Assembly: GCA_041082245.1 (NCBI GenBank)
Contig: JBDOIE010000110.1
Coordinates: 1 to 64,000 of the forward strand
Length of the DNA stretch: 64,000 bases
Origin: DAOTVY01 sp041082245
GTDB taxonomy: Bacteria; Chloroflexota; Chloroflexia; DTKN01
Direction of reading: 5' to 3'
Shown here: positions 7,108 through 16,285 of the stretch, in pieces
How the letters are laid out: each line of letters begins with the position of its first letter
Position numbering within the stretch: the first letter of the stretch is position 1
Translations under genes and position numbers: made by a program
Notes under the pieces: model-generated
The model's input: the letters and a program-made list of their open reading frames with translations, nothing else
What the model was told of the DNA's origin: nothing
The model's database searches: none

Positions 7108-7146
7108 GGAGGAGGCAGCCGAAGCGTAGGCCTCCTCCTTTTCTTT
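7108..7146 (+). terminator. Intrinsic terminator after rpmE
   Basis: Stem GGAGGAGGC (7108-7116) / GCCTCCTCC (7130-7138), followed by TTTTCTTT. It closes the ribosomal-protein operon. Confidence 0.88.
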
Positions 7147-7185
7147 AGGCGTCGACCGGAAACCGTGATGGAGAGGAGCCGGAGG

Positions 7186-7776
7186 ATGAGCGGCATACCC
7201 CAGCGCGGACAGATCGAAGTGATCTGCGGGAGCATGTTCAGCGGCAAGACGGAGGAACTGATCCGACGCGTGCGCCGCGCCCAGATCGCCCGCCAGAAGG
7301 TGCAGGTTTTCAAGCCCAGCCTGGACGCCCGCTACACCACGGAACAGATCGCTTCGCACAACGGCCTCCGGGCGGCCGCCGTGCCCGTGGACAACGCCGC
7401 CGAGATCGCTGCCCGCATCGATCCGGATACCGACGTGGTCGCGATCGACGAAGCCCAGTTCTTCGACGAGAGCATCGTGGAGCTGTGCGAAAGCCTGGCC
7501 AACCGGGGCATCCGGGTGATCGTTGCTGGCCTGGATATGGACTTTCGCGGCGAACCGTTCGGGCCAATGCCGCTCCTGATGGCCCGGGCCGAAGAGGTGG
7601 ATAAGCTGCGGGCCATCTGCGTGCGCTGCGGAGCTCCGGCCAGCCGCACCCAGCGGCTGATCGACGGCGAGCCGGCGTCCTACGACGACCCGGTCATCCT
7701 CGTGGGCGCAGCCGAACGGTACGAGGCACGCTGCCGCCATTGCCACGAGGTGCGGCGGCCCGCCCGGCCCGAGTAG
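7186..7776 (+). CDS. tdk: Thymidine kinase, type II
   Basis: The 196-residue enzyme phosphorylates thymidine to dTMP in the salvage pathway. It has a P-loop GSMFSGKT at residues 15-22, the DEAQFF motif and a lasso domain with zinc cysteines (CVRCG and CRHCH). The start ATG 7186 is preceded by AGGAGCCGG. In-frame GTG 7165 and ATG 7168 are poorer choices because they lack a good ribosome site. It follows the terminator and leads into the DUF2227 gene 27 bases later. Confidence 0.95.
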   Translation: MSGIPQRGQIEVICGSMFSGKTEELIRRVRRAQIARQKVQVFKPSLDARYTTEQIASHNGLRAAAVPVDNAAEIAARIDPDTDVVAIDEAQFFDESIVELCESLANRGIRVIVAGLDMDFRGEPFGPMPLLMARAEEVDKLRAICVRCGAPASRTQRLIDGEPASYDDPVILVGAAERYEARCRHCHEVRRPARPE

Positions 7777-7803
7777 CACGAGACGACGAGGAGTACACGG
7801 CCG

Positions 7804-8313
7804 ATGCCGGACGCGCAGGTACACGATGCGGTTACCCTGGCAGGGGCAACCTTGCTGATCCCCGCAACTTGGGCCATCCCGTCGGACAACCGATGGCTCT
7901 CCTGCGCGATGGTGAGTGGTGGACACCTCCTTTCGGGATGGATGTTCTCGTGCGATCTGGACGTATCGAGCGAACAGGCACACCGCTGGGGACCACTGCG
8001 CTGGCTCTGGTGGCCGTACGAACGCCTGGTAGCACACCGCAGCTGGCTTTCGCACGGGTTGATCGTCGGGCCTCTCTTGCGCGTGCTCTATTTTGCGGTG
8101 ATCTTGGAGGGTACGATCGCGGGGCTGTGCCTGGGGCTACAGGCGGTGGGCGGGCCAGGGCTCCTGTGGCTGGACGGATGGCACCGGTTCTGGCAGGACA
8201 TCGCTCTGCGGTACCCGCGGCGCGTTCTGGAGTTCGCAGTCGGATTCGTCCTCGCCGGCACTTCTCACTCCGTGTTGGACTGGATCCAGACCGGGATCCG
8301 GCGGGTCGCATAA
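7804..8313 (+). CDS. DUF2227 family membrane-associated, putative metal-binding protein
   Basis: The 169-residue protein opens MPDAQVHDAVTL and contains HLLSGWMFSCDLD, HRSWLSHG and SHSVLDW, histidine/aspartate motifs of the DUF2227 (YdjM-like) family. Hydrophobic segments near residues 85-110 and 145-160 suggest membrane association. The His/Asp pattern is thought to bind metal, but no reaction is established. It lies between tdk and proS on the same strand and may share a transcript with them. Confidence 0.7.
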   Translation: MPDAQVHDAVTLAGATLLIPATWAIPSDNRWLSCAMVSGGHLLSGWMFSCDLDVSSEQAHRWGPLRWLWWPYERLVAHRSWLSHGLIVGPLLRVLYFAVILEGTIAGLCLGLQAVGGPGLLWLDGWHRFWQDIALRYPRRVLEFAVGFVLAGTSHSVLDWIQTGIRRVA

Positions 8314-8358
8314 GGGCTGGCAGCTGCAATAGAGGCGGAGCGAGCGGAGGGTAGAAAG

Positions 8359-9783
8359 ATGGCACAGAAGGTCACTCCAAGGAGCAAAGACTTCTCGCGC
8401 TGGTACACCGACGTGGTGCAGATGGCCGAACTGGCGGATTACGCCCCGGTGCGCGGCTGCATGATCATCCGGCCTTATGGCTATGCCCTGTGGGAAAACG
8501 TGCAGCAGGCGCTGGACCGCCGATTCAAGGCCACCGGCCACCAGAACGCCTACTTCCCGCTCTTTATCCCGATGGGGTTTATCCAGAAGGAATCGGAGCA
8601 CGTCGAGGGGTTCTCGCCGCAGCTGGCCGTGGTGACGCACGGCGGCGGGGAAAAGCTGGAGGAACCGCTCGTCGTCCGGCCGACCTCGGAAACGATCATC
8701 AACGCGATGTTCGCGCAGTGGATCCGCTCCTACCGCGACCTGCCGATGCTCATCAACCAGTGGTGCAACGTAGTCCGCTGGGAGATGCGCACACGCCTGT
8801 TCCTGCGTACGACCGAATTCCTCTGGCAGGAGGGCCACACCGCCCATGCGACGGAGCAGGAGGCACGGGAAGAGACGCTCCGCATGCTGGAAGTCTACCG
8901 CGACTTTGCGGAGAACGACGCGGCCATCCCCGTGATCGCCGGCCGCAAGAGCGAGTCGGAAAAGTTTGCCGGAGCGGTAGAGAGCTACTCCATCGAGGCG
9001 ATGATGGGCAACGGCTGGGCGCTTCAGGCCGGCACCTCCCACTTCCTGGGCCAGAACTTTGCCCGGGCGTTCGGAACCCAGTTCCTCAACGAACGCAACG
9101 AGCAGGAATACGTCTGGCAGACCTCCTGGGGGATGAGCACCCGGATGATCGGGGCCATCGTGATGGTGCATGGCGACGACCAGGGGCTCGTGTTGCCGCC
9201 GCGCCTGGCACCCATCCAGGCAGTGCTTGTCCCGATCTGGAAGAACGAGGCGGAACGGACGCAGGTGCTGGAGGTCGCCCAGCGGGTCAAAGCCGTATTG
9301 GACGGGGTGCGCTTCCGCCTGGACGACCGCGAGGGCTATACCCCGGGCTGGAAGTTCAACGATTGGGAGATGCGGGGCGTGCCGTTGCGGCTGGAACTCG
9401 GCCCGCGGGACGCGGCGGCCGACCAGGTGACCATCGTCCGGCGCGACTTCCCGGGCGTGCGGGAAGCTGTGCCGCTGAGCGGGCTTCGGGAACGCGTGCT
9501 GACGTTGCTGGACGAGGTACAGAAGAACCTGTTCGAGCGGGCCCTCCGCTTCCGGGAAGAGCACACCCGCTATCCCGAGGACTATGCCGGGCTGGTCGAG
9601 GCGGTCGAGACGGGCTTTGCATGGGCCTGGTGGTGCGGTTCTGCGGCCTGCGAGGCCAAGGTGAAAGAGGAAACCAAGGCCACCATCCGCAACATCCCGC
9701 TGAACCAGCCCGGAGGAAGCGGCCGCTGCGTCGTCTGCGGCGCAGAGGCGCGCGAACAGGCCGTCTTTGCCCGAGCGTACTGA
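8359..9783 (+). CDS. proS: Proline--tRNA ligase, archaeal/eukaryotic-type short form
   Basis: The 474-residue class II synthetase charges tRNA-Pro. Motif 2 lies in CNVVRWEMR and motif 3 near GTQFLNERN and onward, and it lacks the large editing insertion between motifs 2 and 3. The C-terminal zinc-binding-like domain has AWCGSAACEAK-type and CVVCG cysteines, and the chain ends in Tyr, as in archaeal and Thermus ProRS. The ATG has a weak GAGGGTAGAAAG site. The stop codon overlaps the ATG of the ASCH gene (TGATG). Confidence 0.95.
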   Translation: MAQKVTPRSKDFSRWYTDVVQMAELADYAPVRGCMIIRPYGYALWENVQQALDRRFKATGHQNAYFPLFIPMGFIQKESEHVEGFSPQLAVVTHGGGEKLEEPLVVRPTSETIINAMFAQWIRSYRDLPMLINQWCNVVRWEMRTRLFLRTTEFLWQEGHTAHATEQEAREETLRMLEVYRDFAENDAAIPVIAGRKSESEKFAGAVESYSIEAMMGNGWALQAGTSHFLGQNFARAFGTQFLNERNEQEYVWQTSWGMSTRMIGAIVMVHGDDQGLVLPPRLAPIQAVLVPIWKNEAERTQVLEVAQRVKAVLDGVRFRLDDREGYTPGWKFNDWEMRGVPLRLELGPRDAAADQVTIVRRDFPGVREAVPLSGLRERVLTLLDEVQKNLFERALRFREEHTRYPEDYAGLVEAVETGFAWAWWCGSAACEAKVKEETKATIRNIPLNQPGGSGRCVVCGAEAREQAVFARAY

Positions 9784-10139
9784 TGCCACGGGAAAAGGTC
9801 CTGTGGGTGCGTGAACCCTACCTCGAACAGATCCTCGCGGGGCGCAAGACCGTCGAGGTGCGCGTGGCCTACACAAACATCGCACGGCTGGAGCCCGGGG
9901 ACATCCTGCGCCTGAACGATCGCCACCCCGTGCGCATTCGCCGGATCGCCCGGTATCGCTCCTTCGAGGAGCTCCTGGCCCAGGAAGAGCCCAGGGCCAT
10001 CGCCCCGGACCTGGATCGGGCGGCACTGCTGGCTGCCCTGCGGGAACTCTACCCTCCGGAGAAGGAAGCGCTCGGAGTCGTTGCCCTCGAGGTGGAACTC
10101 CTGGAAGGAGCGCCATGCCGGTCGAGCGGTTCGGCTTAG
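9783..10139 (+). CDS. ASCH domain protein
   Basis: The 118-residue protein contains an ASCH fold (LWVREPYLEQILAGRKTVE at the N-terminus, GDILRLND in the middle), a PUA-like domain predicted to bind RNA or act on modified nucleotides. Some family members hydrolyse N4-acetylcytidine, but no substrate can be assigned here. The ATG overlaps the proS stop by one base, and the 3' end overlaps the next gene by 25 bases, so all three are probably translated together. A link to translation or RNA modification is an inference from context. Confidence 0.8.
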   Translation: MPREKVLWVREPYLEQILAGRKTVEVRVAYTNIARLEPGDILRLNDRHPVRIRRIARYRSFEELLAQEEPRAIAPDLDRAALLAALRELYPPEKEALGVVALEVELLEGAPCRSSGSA

Positions 10140-11143
10140 CAGAGCGGGAACAGTGGGATGCGTTCGTGGCCGCCCACCCACAGGGCCATCTCTTGCAGTC
10201 CTTCGCGTGGGGAGAGCTGAAAGCACACTTCGGCTGGGAGCCGTTGCGCCTCGCCCTGGTCGAGCGGGGAAACATCCGGGCCGCGGCCCAGCTCCTGCTG
10301 CGCCGATGGCCTTTTTTCACGATCGCCTATGTGCCGCGGGGCCCGGTCGTCGATTGGACGGACGAAGAGGCCGTGCGCGTCCTCCTGCAGGCCCTCGTGG
10401 AAACGGCGCGCACGCGGCGAGCGGTTTTCTTGCGGGTCGAGCCGAACCACCCGGAAGCGCTTCCTTTTCCGCTGGAAACGATGGGCTTCCGTCCGGGGAC
10501 GCCGGTGCAGCCGCAGAGCACCCTGGTCGTCGCCCTTACCGTGGACGACGAATCCCTCCTGGCACGGATGAAGCCGAAGACGCGCTACAACATCCGCCTC
10601 GCGATGCGGCGGGGCGTGAGCGTGCGGCCGGCACGCGGCATCGAGGAAGTCCCGCTCTTTTACCGGCTTCTGGAGGAGACCGCCCGCCGCGACCGTTTCG
10701 GCATCCATACGCTTCCGTACTACCAGGCCTTTTACCGCCTGTTCAACGAGACTGAATGCGCCCGTCTGTTCTTCGCCGAGCGGGAAGGGCAGGTACTCGC
10801 CGCCCTCTGGGCAGCAGCGTTCGGAAGGGAAGCCATCTATATGTACGGCGCTTCCCGCAGCGAGGGCCAGGAGCATATGCCCTCCTACCTTTTGCAGTGG
10901 GAAGCGATGCGCTGGGCCCGGGAGCGGGGCTGCACACGCTACGATCTGTGGGGCATCCCGGATAGCGTAGCGCGAGGCGAGGACCCCCGGGCCGGACGGC
11001 GTGAGAAGAACGTGCGGGACGGACTGTGGGGAGTGTACCGCTTCAAGCAGGGCTTCGGTGGACAGCTCGTCCGCACGACGGGCGCCTGGGACCTCTCCCT
11101 CCACACCTGGATCTACCGGCTGTACCGCCGGATCGGCCGGTAG
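10115..11143 (+). CDS. FemAB/FemX-family peptidoglycan-bridge-type aminoacyltransferase
   Basis: The 342-residue protein has two GNAT-like halves typical of the Fem family: a first with LQSFAWGELKAHFGW near residue 25, a second around residues 190-300. PSYLLQWEAMRWARERGC, YDLWGIPD and VYRFKQGFGG are strong FemX/MurM signatures. These cytoplasmic enzymes move amino acids from aminoacyl-tRNA to lipid II or related acceptors. The acceptor here is unknown. The upstream ASCH and prolyl-tRNA synthetase genes overlap it, which fits a tRNA-dependent role. The ATG 10115 has GGAAGGAGCGCC upstream. It ends convergent with the UPF0104 gene. Confidence 0.85.
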   Translation: MPVERFGLAEREQWDAFVAAHPQGHLLQSFAWGELKAHFGWEPLRLALVERGNIRAAAQLLLRRWPFFTIAYVPRGPVVDWTDEEAVRVLLQALVETARTRRAVFLRVEPNHPEALPFPLETMGFRPGTPVQPQSTLVVALTVDDESLLARMKPKTRYNIRLAMRRGVSVRPARGIEEVPLFYRLLEETARRDRFGIHTLPYYQAFYRLFNETECARLFFAEREGQVLAALWAAAFGREAIYMYGASRSEGQEHMPSYLLQWEAMRWARERGCTRYDLWGIPDSVARGEDPRAGRREKNVRDGLWGVYRFKQGFGGQLVRTTGAWDLSLHTWIYRLYRRIGR

Positions 11144-11199
11144 CAGCGGCACAGGGGACGCCGGCGATCGGCTTCTTCCGATCCGTCCCCGCTGCTCCC

Positions 11200-12276
11200 T
11201 CACGCCGCTGGGGGGAGCGGGTCGCCCGGCCGGGGCACTTCGGCAGGCCGCACCCGACCGTGGAACGTAGGCAGGGATCGCGCCAGGAAAAATCCAGCCA
11301 GAAGAGGAAACCAGAACGCCACTCCGCGGTACGCCAGCGTAACCGCCCAGGCGCCGTCGCGCGGCAGCCCCAGCGAGCGCAGTACGGTCACCATGGCCCC
11401 TTCCGTAAACCCGATGCCCTGCGGCGTGGGAGAGATGTTCGTCACCACACTGCTCAGGCTGTACCCTACCAGCACGACAGGGACGGTCCCCTGCTGACCG
11501 AGCGCACGCACAACGAAGTAAAGGACCAGCGCGCTGGCCCCCTGGCCCAGGAGCGCCCACAGGGCGGCAACCGCCAGCCGACGTGGCTGCCGCACGATCT
11601 CGTGCACCGCCTGATGCAGCTGCAGCACAGCGCTCTCAGCGCTGCGAAAAGGGCGTGTGGACGGTCGGCCAAGCCGCTTCCTCAGCTTCCGAAATAGCCT
11701 CTGCACCCGGTCGAAGAAGCCCACAAGCCACACCGGCGCCCAACCCGCCAGCCCCAGGAGGAGAAGCAGCGCCGCCAGTCCCAGCCCGAGCACCACACCC
11801 GACCATTTCTGGTAGGAGCGGAGCAACCCCTGCTGGTACAGGTCGACCAGGGCGACGAGAAAGACCACCCCCAGGCTGGCGTAGCAGAAGGCAACGTAGG
11901 TGACCCCGGCAATGATCGCGCGTTCCGACCGCATCCCCCGTTGCCGGGCGTCGTCCGCCAGCAGCGCGATCACCGAAACCCCGCTGCTCGGGGCAACGAC
12001 GCTCATGAACGGCATCACGACCACCAGCGGGAGAAGATGGCGATAGCGATAAGGGAGACCGGCAGAATGGCCGATCTCCCGGTACAGGCCCGCCTGGGCG
12101 AGAAAGTAGCCGAACTGCGCCAGGCAGGCCAGCGCGAGCATAACGGGGTCGCATCGCGCAAGCACGCGGAGCACCTGCACCGCTTCGTTCCAGCGGATGA
12201 CCACCGCAAGCAAAAAGAGGATCAACAGGGCGATATAGAGCATCGAACGAAGCGGGGGCGCCCTGCGCTCATCCAT
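11200..12276 (-). CDS. UPF0104 / lysylphosphatidylglycerol synthase TM-type (flippase-like) membrane protein
   Basis: The 358-residue integral membrane protein has about seven or eight predicted helices. It carries the family motifs PLVVVMPFMSVVAPSSG near residue 85 and NISPTPQGIGFTEGAM near residue 285. The family is related to the flippase domain of MprF and usually moves or modifies lipids. No synthase domain is fused. It starts three bases after the stop of the PIG-L deacetylase gene and is the last gene of the polA operon. A role in glycolipid export together with the deacetylase is plausible but inferred. Confidence 0.8.
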   Translation of the reverse strand: MDERRAPPLRSMLYIALLILFLLAVVIRWNEAVQVLRVLARCDPVMLALACLAQFGYFLAQAGLYREIGHSAGLPYRYRHLLPLVVVMPFMSVVAPSSGVSVIALLADDARQRGMRSERAIIAGVTYVAFCYASLGVVFLVALVDLYQQGLLRSYQKWSGVVLGLGLAALLLLLGLAGWAPVWLVGFFDRVQRLFRKLRKRLGRPSTRPFRSAESAVLQLHQAVHEIVRQPRRLAVAALWALLGQGASALVLYFVVRALGQQGTVPVVLVGYSLSSVVTNISPTPQGIGFTEGAMVTVLRSLGLPRDGAWAVTLAYRGVAFWFPLLAGFFLARSLPTFHGRVRPAEVPRPGDPLPPAA

Positions 12277-12279
12277 CGG

Positions 12280-13098
12280 CTACCCCAATCCGGCGAAGAG
12301 GTCATCTTCTGGCCCCTCGATCGCTACCCCTCGGGATGCGGCCAGCGTGAACCACTCGTAGCCCCAAAGCTCGGCCATCTCCTCGGGCGGCAACCGAAGC
12401 CAGGGGCTCGTCGGGGCGAGCTGCGTACGGTGACAGCGCAGCGCCTGCCGTTTGATCTCGAGATAGGAGCGGATGTCCAGCCGGGTGGTCACCTGTTCGT
12501 CAGGAAGGGCGAAACGTTCGATCTCCTCTTCACTTGGGGGACGGTCGACCAGACCGAGCTCCCACATCTTCTGCCGCAGGCGGCGCAACGCCGACCGGGG
12601 CCGTGCCAGGAAGTACAGTTTGCGCGGCGGGCCTTCGGGTTCGGCGGCTCGTTCCCAGGCGAGACGCACGTACCGGTGCACCGCCACGTGGTCCGGATGG
12701 CCGTAGCCTCCGTCCGGGCCGAACGTCACCACAACCTCGGGGCGGAACTCGCGGAAGAGCGCCAGGATGCGGGAAACGACCTCCTCCGGGTCGGCCTGGA
12801 TGAGCGCCCGAGGATCGTGGTTGTCCGGAGCCCCGGACATACCGGAATCGCGATACCCCAGGAAGCGGAGTTCCTCAACCCCGAGCACGCGGCATGCACA
12901 GCGGAGTTCCTCTTCCCGTACCCGCCCCATGTCTTCGGGCTGTGGTACCCCCTCTTCGTGCACGATCCCCGCTTCCCCTCGGGTCGCGCACCCGAGCACC
13001 ACCCGCACGCCCGCCCGCGCATACCGGGCAAGGGTACCTCCGGTGGCGAACGATTCGTCGTCCGGATGGGCAAAAACAGCAAGAAGGGTTCGCCGCAT
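12280..13098 (-). CDS. PIG-L (LmbE-like) N-acetylglucosaminyl deacetylase family protein
   Basis: The 272-residue zinc-dependent deacetylase has the AHPDDE motif at residues 10-15 and a second histidine motif HPDHVAVHR near residue 145. Both provide zinc ligands and catalytic residues. Family substrates include GlcNAc-PI, GlcNAc-malate (bacillithiol) and mycothiol precursors. The actual substrate cannot be read from sequence. It sits 12 bases after polA and 3 bases before the flippase-like gene, so it belongs to that operon. Confidence 0.88.
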   Translation of the reverse strand: MRRTLLAVFAHPDDESFATGGTLARYARAGVRVVLGCATRGEAGIVHEEGVPQPEDMGRVREEELRCACRVLGVEELRFLGYRDSGMSGAPDNHDPRALIQADPEEVVSRILALFREFRPEVVVTFGPDGGYGHPDHVAVHRYVRLAWERAAEPEGPPRKLYFLARPRSALRRLRQKMWELGLVDRPPSEEEIERFALPDEQVTTRLDIRSYLEIKRQALRCHRTQLAPTSPWLRLPPEEMAELWGYEWFTLAASRGVAIEGPEDDLFAGLG

Positions 13099-13109
13099 CG
13101 CGTCTTTCC

Positions 13110-15914
13110 CTATTTCAAGTCTCCCCAGGTCGGGCCCGTGTGCGCCTCCACCCGGAGCGGCGCAGCCAGCGGGTAGGCGCCTTCCATGATCTCGACCACC
13201 ATGGGCGGTACGGTCTCTACCTCCTCCTCTGGCACCTCGAGCACCAGTTCGTCGTGCACCTGGAGGAGCATACGGCTTCGCAGTCCCTGCTCCTTGAGCG
13301 CTCGGTGCAGGCGCACCATTGCGATCTTGATAATGTCCGCCGCGCTCCCCTGGATCGGGGCGTTGATCGCTTCGCGCTCGGCGGCGGCACGGACGTTGCG
13401 GTTGCTGGCGTTCAGTTCGGGGATGTAACGCCGTCGTCCCAGGATCGTGGAGACGTAGCCCAGTCGCCGTCCTTCCTGTACGGTCTTTTCCAGGTAGCGC
13501 CGCACCGCGGGATAGCGCTGAAAATAGGTCGCGATAAAGCGCGCTGCTTCCTCCTGTTCGATCCCCAGCCGCTGGGCGAGTCCGTATTCGCTCATCCCAT
13601 ACATCAGGCCAAAGTTCACCGTCTTGGCCATACGGCGCTGCTCCGGCGTCACTTGATCCGTGGGCACACCGAAGAGGGTGGAAGCCGTGCTCGCGTGGAT
13701 ATCCTCGCCGCGAGCAAACGCCTCGAGCAGGCCCGGATCGCCAGAAAGATGGGCGAGGATGCGCAGCTCCACCTGGGAGTAGTCGGCGGAAAGGAGCACC
13801 CAGCCGGGGTCCGCGATGAACGCGCGGCGTACTTGCTTCCCGATCTCCCCACGGACCGGGATGTTCTGCAGGTTGGGGTCGGACGAGGAGAGCCGGCCGG
13901 TTGCGGTGATCGTCTGGTTGAACGAAGTGTGCACCCGGCCCGTGCGCCGGTTGACGAGCAAGGGAAGTGCATCCACGTAGGTCGATTTGATCTTCGCCAA
14001 CTCCCGGTAATTCAGCACCGCCTCGACGATCGGATGGGCCGAGCGGAGCTTTTCCAGGACATCGCTCGCGGTGGAGTATCCGCCCGACTTTAGCCGGCTG
14101 GTCGCCGTGGTGGGAAGGCCCAGTTCCTGGAACAGCACCTCGCCGAGCTGCTGGGTAGAGTTGATATTGAAAGGGTGGCCGGCCAGGCGGTAGATTTCCC
14201 TCTCAAGGGCGACCATCTCTTCGTGCAGCTGGCGCGACATCTCCTGCAGGAACGGGACGTCCAGCCGCACACCGGTGCGCTCCATCTCCAGCAGCACTTC
14301 GACCAGCGGCATCTCCAGGTCCGTGAAGAGGCGCAGCAGTTCCGGCTCTTCGGCCAGCCGCGCCGCGAGCACCTGCTGGAGGCGGCACGTCATATCCGCA
14401 TCGGCACAGGCGTAGGGACCGACCTCCTCGATCGCCGCGCGGTCCATCGTGCGCTGCCCTTTCCCCTTCCCCAGGATGTCGCCGATCTCCTTCATCTGGA
14501 CGCCCAGGTAGAGAAAAGCCAGGTTCTTGAGCCCTACCGAGCGGTCAGCCCGCTGGGCCGCGCTCAGGGCCGCCTCCCCTTCTTCGCCCGAAAGCCCCGA
14601 TCGTCCCCCAAGCAGGTAGGCGGCGATCATCGTGTCGAAGACAACACCTTGCACCGGAAGCCCATGCTCGAGGAGCACGAGCATATCGAACTTGGCGTGA
14701 TGCGCATACTTGGGGATAGCCGGATCGCCCAGCAGTGGCGCCAACCGATCCCGCACCTCCTCCCAGGGGAGCTGGCCCGGGAGCGGCCGGCCAAGCGCGT
14801 CCCGGTGACCCACCGGGACGTACCAGGCCCGGCCATCCGGCACCGCGAAGGAAAGGCCCACAAGGTCTGCCTGGAGCGGCTGAAGCGAGGTCGTCTCCGT
14901 ATCCAGGGCGAAAGGCCCCTTTCCGAGCGCCGCGAGCATCTCCGCAAGCGCCTGCCGCTCACGCACGATGTGGTAGGCCGGAGGGGCCCCTTCGACCGAA
15001 AAAAGCGGCAACTGGCGTGTGGCCGCGGGCGCCTCAGCCTCCTTCCGTGGTTTCGGCAGGCGACTCAGGAGGCTGCGGAACTCCAGTTCGCGAAAGATCG
15101 CCAGGGCCGCTGACTCGTCGTAGAAGCCGAAACGGCTTTTCTCCAGGTCGAGTTTCACCGGAACGTCCGTACGGATCCTCGCGAGGTCCCGGCTGAGGAA
15201 GGCCTGGTCCCGGTGGGCCTCGAGCATCTTCCGGTAGCGTTCTGGAACCTGGTCCAGGTTGCGATAGACGCCGTCCAGGTCGCCGTATCGCACGACAAGC
15301 TCCTGCGCCGTCTTGTCGCCGATCCCGGGAACGCCCGGGATGTTGTCGGAGGGGTCGCCCTTGAGCGCCTTGAACTCGATGAGCTGTCGTGGGGAAAAGC
15401 CGTACCGTTCTTGTACTGCCTCCGGATCGTAACGGAGCGTATCCGCGTACTTGCGTCCGGGGACCAGCACGTGGGTCTGTTCGTCCACCAGCTGCAGCGC
15501 ATCCGCGTCCCCGGTGACGATGAGCGTCTGCAGCCCGGCCTCCTTCGCCTGGCGGGCCAGCGTGCCGATCAGGTCATCCGCCTCGTAGCCATCCAGCCCG
15601 CAGACGCGGATGCCCAGCGCCTGGAGCACCTCTTCCGTGCGCGCAACCTGAGGGCGCAGGTCGTCGGGCATCTTCGCCCGATGTGCCTTGTACTCGGGAT
15701 ACAGGTCGTGACGGAAGGTCGGGCCCCGATCCATGCAGACGATCACATACTCGGGGTTTTCCTCGGCGAGCACCTTCAGCACGGTCGAGAGAAAGCCGTA
15801 GATGGCGTTCGTCGGTTCTCCCTTCGAGGTGATCATGGTTGCCGGGAGTGCATGGTAGGCCCGGTAGAGCAGGGCATGCCCGTCGATCAATACCAGCTTC
15901 GGACGCTCGGCCAT
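13110..15914 (-). CDS. polA: DNA polymerase I
   Basis: The 934-residue enzyme has three domains. The N-terminal 5' nuclease (about 1-300) shows IDGHALLYRAYHAL and YEADDLIGT. The 3'-5' exonuclease (about 330-510) keeps apparently intact acidic residues in DTETTSL, AKFDML and YACADADMT, so proofreading is likely. The polymerase (about 530-934) shows motif A (ADYSQVELRI), motif B (RRMAKTVNFGLMYG) and motif C (VHDELVLEVP). I chose ATG 15914, which has AGGAGG nearby. The longer frame to 15974 would start inside its -35 box. It leads the operon with the deacetylase and flippase-like genes. Confidence 0.97.
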   Translation of the reverse strand: MAERPKLVLIDGHALLYRAYHALPATMITSKGEPTNAIYGFLSTVLKVLAEENPEYVIVCMDRGPTFRHDLYPEYKAHRAKMPDDLRPQVARTEEVLQALGIRVCGLDGYEADDLIGTLARQAKEAGLQTLIVTGDADALQLVDEQTHVLVPGRKYADTLRYDPEAVQERYGFSPRQLIEFKALKGDPSDNIPGVPGIGDKTAQELVVRYGDLDGVYRNLDQVPERYRKMLEAHRDQAFLSRDLARIRTDVPVKLDLEKSRFGFYDESAALAIFRELEFRSLLSRLPKPRKEAEAPAATRQLPLFSVEGAPPAYHIVRERQALAEMLAALGKGPFALDTETTSLQPLQADLVGLSFAVPDGRAWYVPVGHRDALGRPLPGQLPWEEVRDRLAPLLGDPAIPKYAHHAKFDMLVLLEHGLPVQGVVFDTMIAAYLLGGRSGLSGEEGEAALSAAQRADRSVGLKNLAFLYLGVQMKEIGDILGKGKGQRTMDRAAIEEVGPYACADADMTCRLQQVLAARLAEEPELLRLFTDLEMPLVEVLLEMERTGVRLDVPFLQEMSRQLHEEMVALEREIYRLAGHPFNINSTQQLGEVLFQELGLPTTATSRLKSGGYSTASDVLEKLRSAHPIVEAVLNYRELAKIKSTYVDALPLLVNRRTGRVHTSFNQTITATGRLSSSDPNLQNIPVRGEIGKQVRRAFIADPGWVLLSADYSQVELRILAHLSGDPGLLEAFARGEDIHASTASTLFGVPTDQVTPEQRRMAKTVNFGLMYGMSEYGLAQRLGIEQEEAARFIATYFQRYPAVRRYLEKTVQEGRRLGYVSTILGRRRYIPELNASNRNVRAAAEREAINAPIQGSAADIIKIAMVRLHRALKEQGLRSRMLLQVHDELVLEVPEEEVETVPPMVVEIMEGAYPLAAPLRVEAHTGPTWGDLK

Positions 15915-15945
15915 CGCGCACCTCCTCCGTCGACGGCGTAGCCGC

Positions 15946-15974
15946 ATTGTACACCATCGGTGAAGACCGCGCAA
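15946..15974 (-). promoter_or_regulatory. Promoter of polA
   Basis: On the minus strand, -35 TTGCGC (15969-15974), a 17-base spacer and -10 TACAAT (15946-15951). The start codon lies 31 bases beyond the -10. Confidence 0.7.
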
Positions 15975-15988
15975 ACTGAGCTCCGCGC

Positions 15989-16016
15989 TTGACTTCCGCT
16001 GCCGTCTCGTTACAAT
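15989..16016 (+). promoter_or_regulatory. Promoter of the small charged protein gene
   Basis: -35 TTGACT (15989-15994), a 16-base spacer and -10 TACAAT (16011-16016). It diverges from the polA promoter with 15 bases between the two -35 elements. Confidence 0.75.
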
Positions 16017-16048
16017 AGGGCCGTCAAGGATGGTGCAAGGCCATAAAG

Positions 16049-16285
16049 GTGCTGGTCAAACCTCGTATGGCCGCATGGTTGGCGCAGCGGCGCAAGGCCG
16101 AGGAACGGCTACGCCTGGAACGGCTGGAGAGGATGGAACACCTCACGCCTGAGGAGTCTTTGCGGGCCTATCCTGCGCTGTGGGAATTTCGCCCCGCAAC
16201 TCGCGTGGACATCCCCCCTTTGATCCGCGCAATGCGGAAGGCCGCCGACGCGTTGAACCGGAGGAAGACCCGTGGGTCTCCTTGA
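16049..16285 (+). CDS. Small highly charged protein, partner of a decayed nucleotidyltransferase gene
   Basis: The 78-residue product is Arg/Glu-rich and helical. It carries a LERLERMEHLTPEESL segment and a C-terminal Arg/Lys-rich end. Short proteins like this often precede nucleotidyltransferase (AbiEii-like) genes in two-gene modules, and the remnant of such a gene overlaps its 3' end. GTG 16049 or ATG 16066 could be the start; neither has a strong ribosome site, though the promoter at 15989-16016 is good. The function is unknown. Confidence 0.6.
   Translation: MLVKPRMAAWLAQRRKAEERLRLERLERMEHLTPEESLRAYPALWEFRPATRVDIPPLIRAMRKAADALNRRKTRGSP

Noticed and set aside
8137..10320. 727-residue open frame on the minus strand
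   Set aside because: It is antisense to proS and its neighbours. The plus-strand genes have clear motifs.
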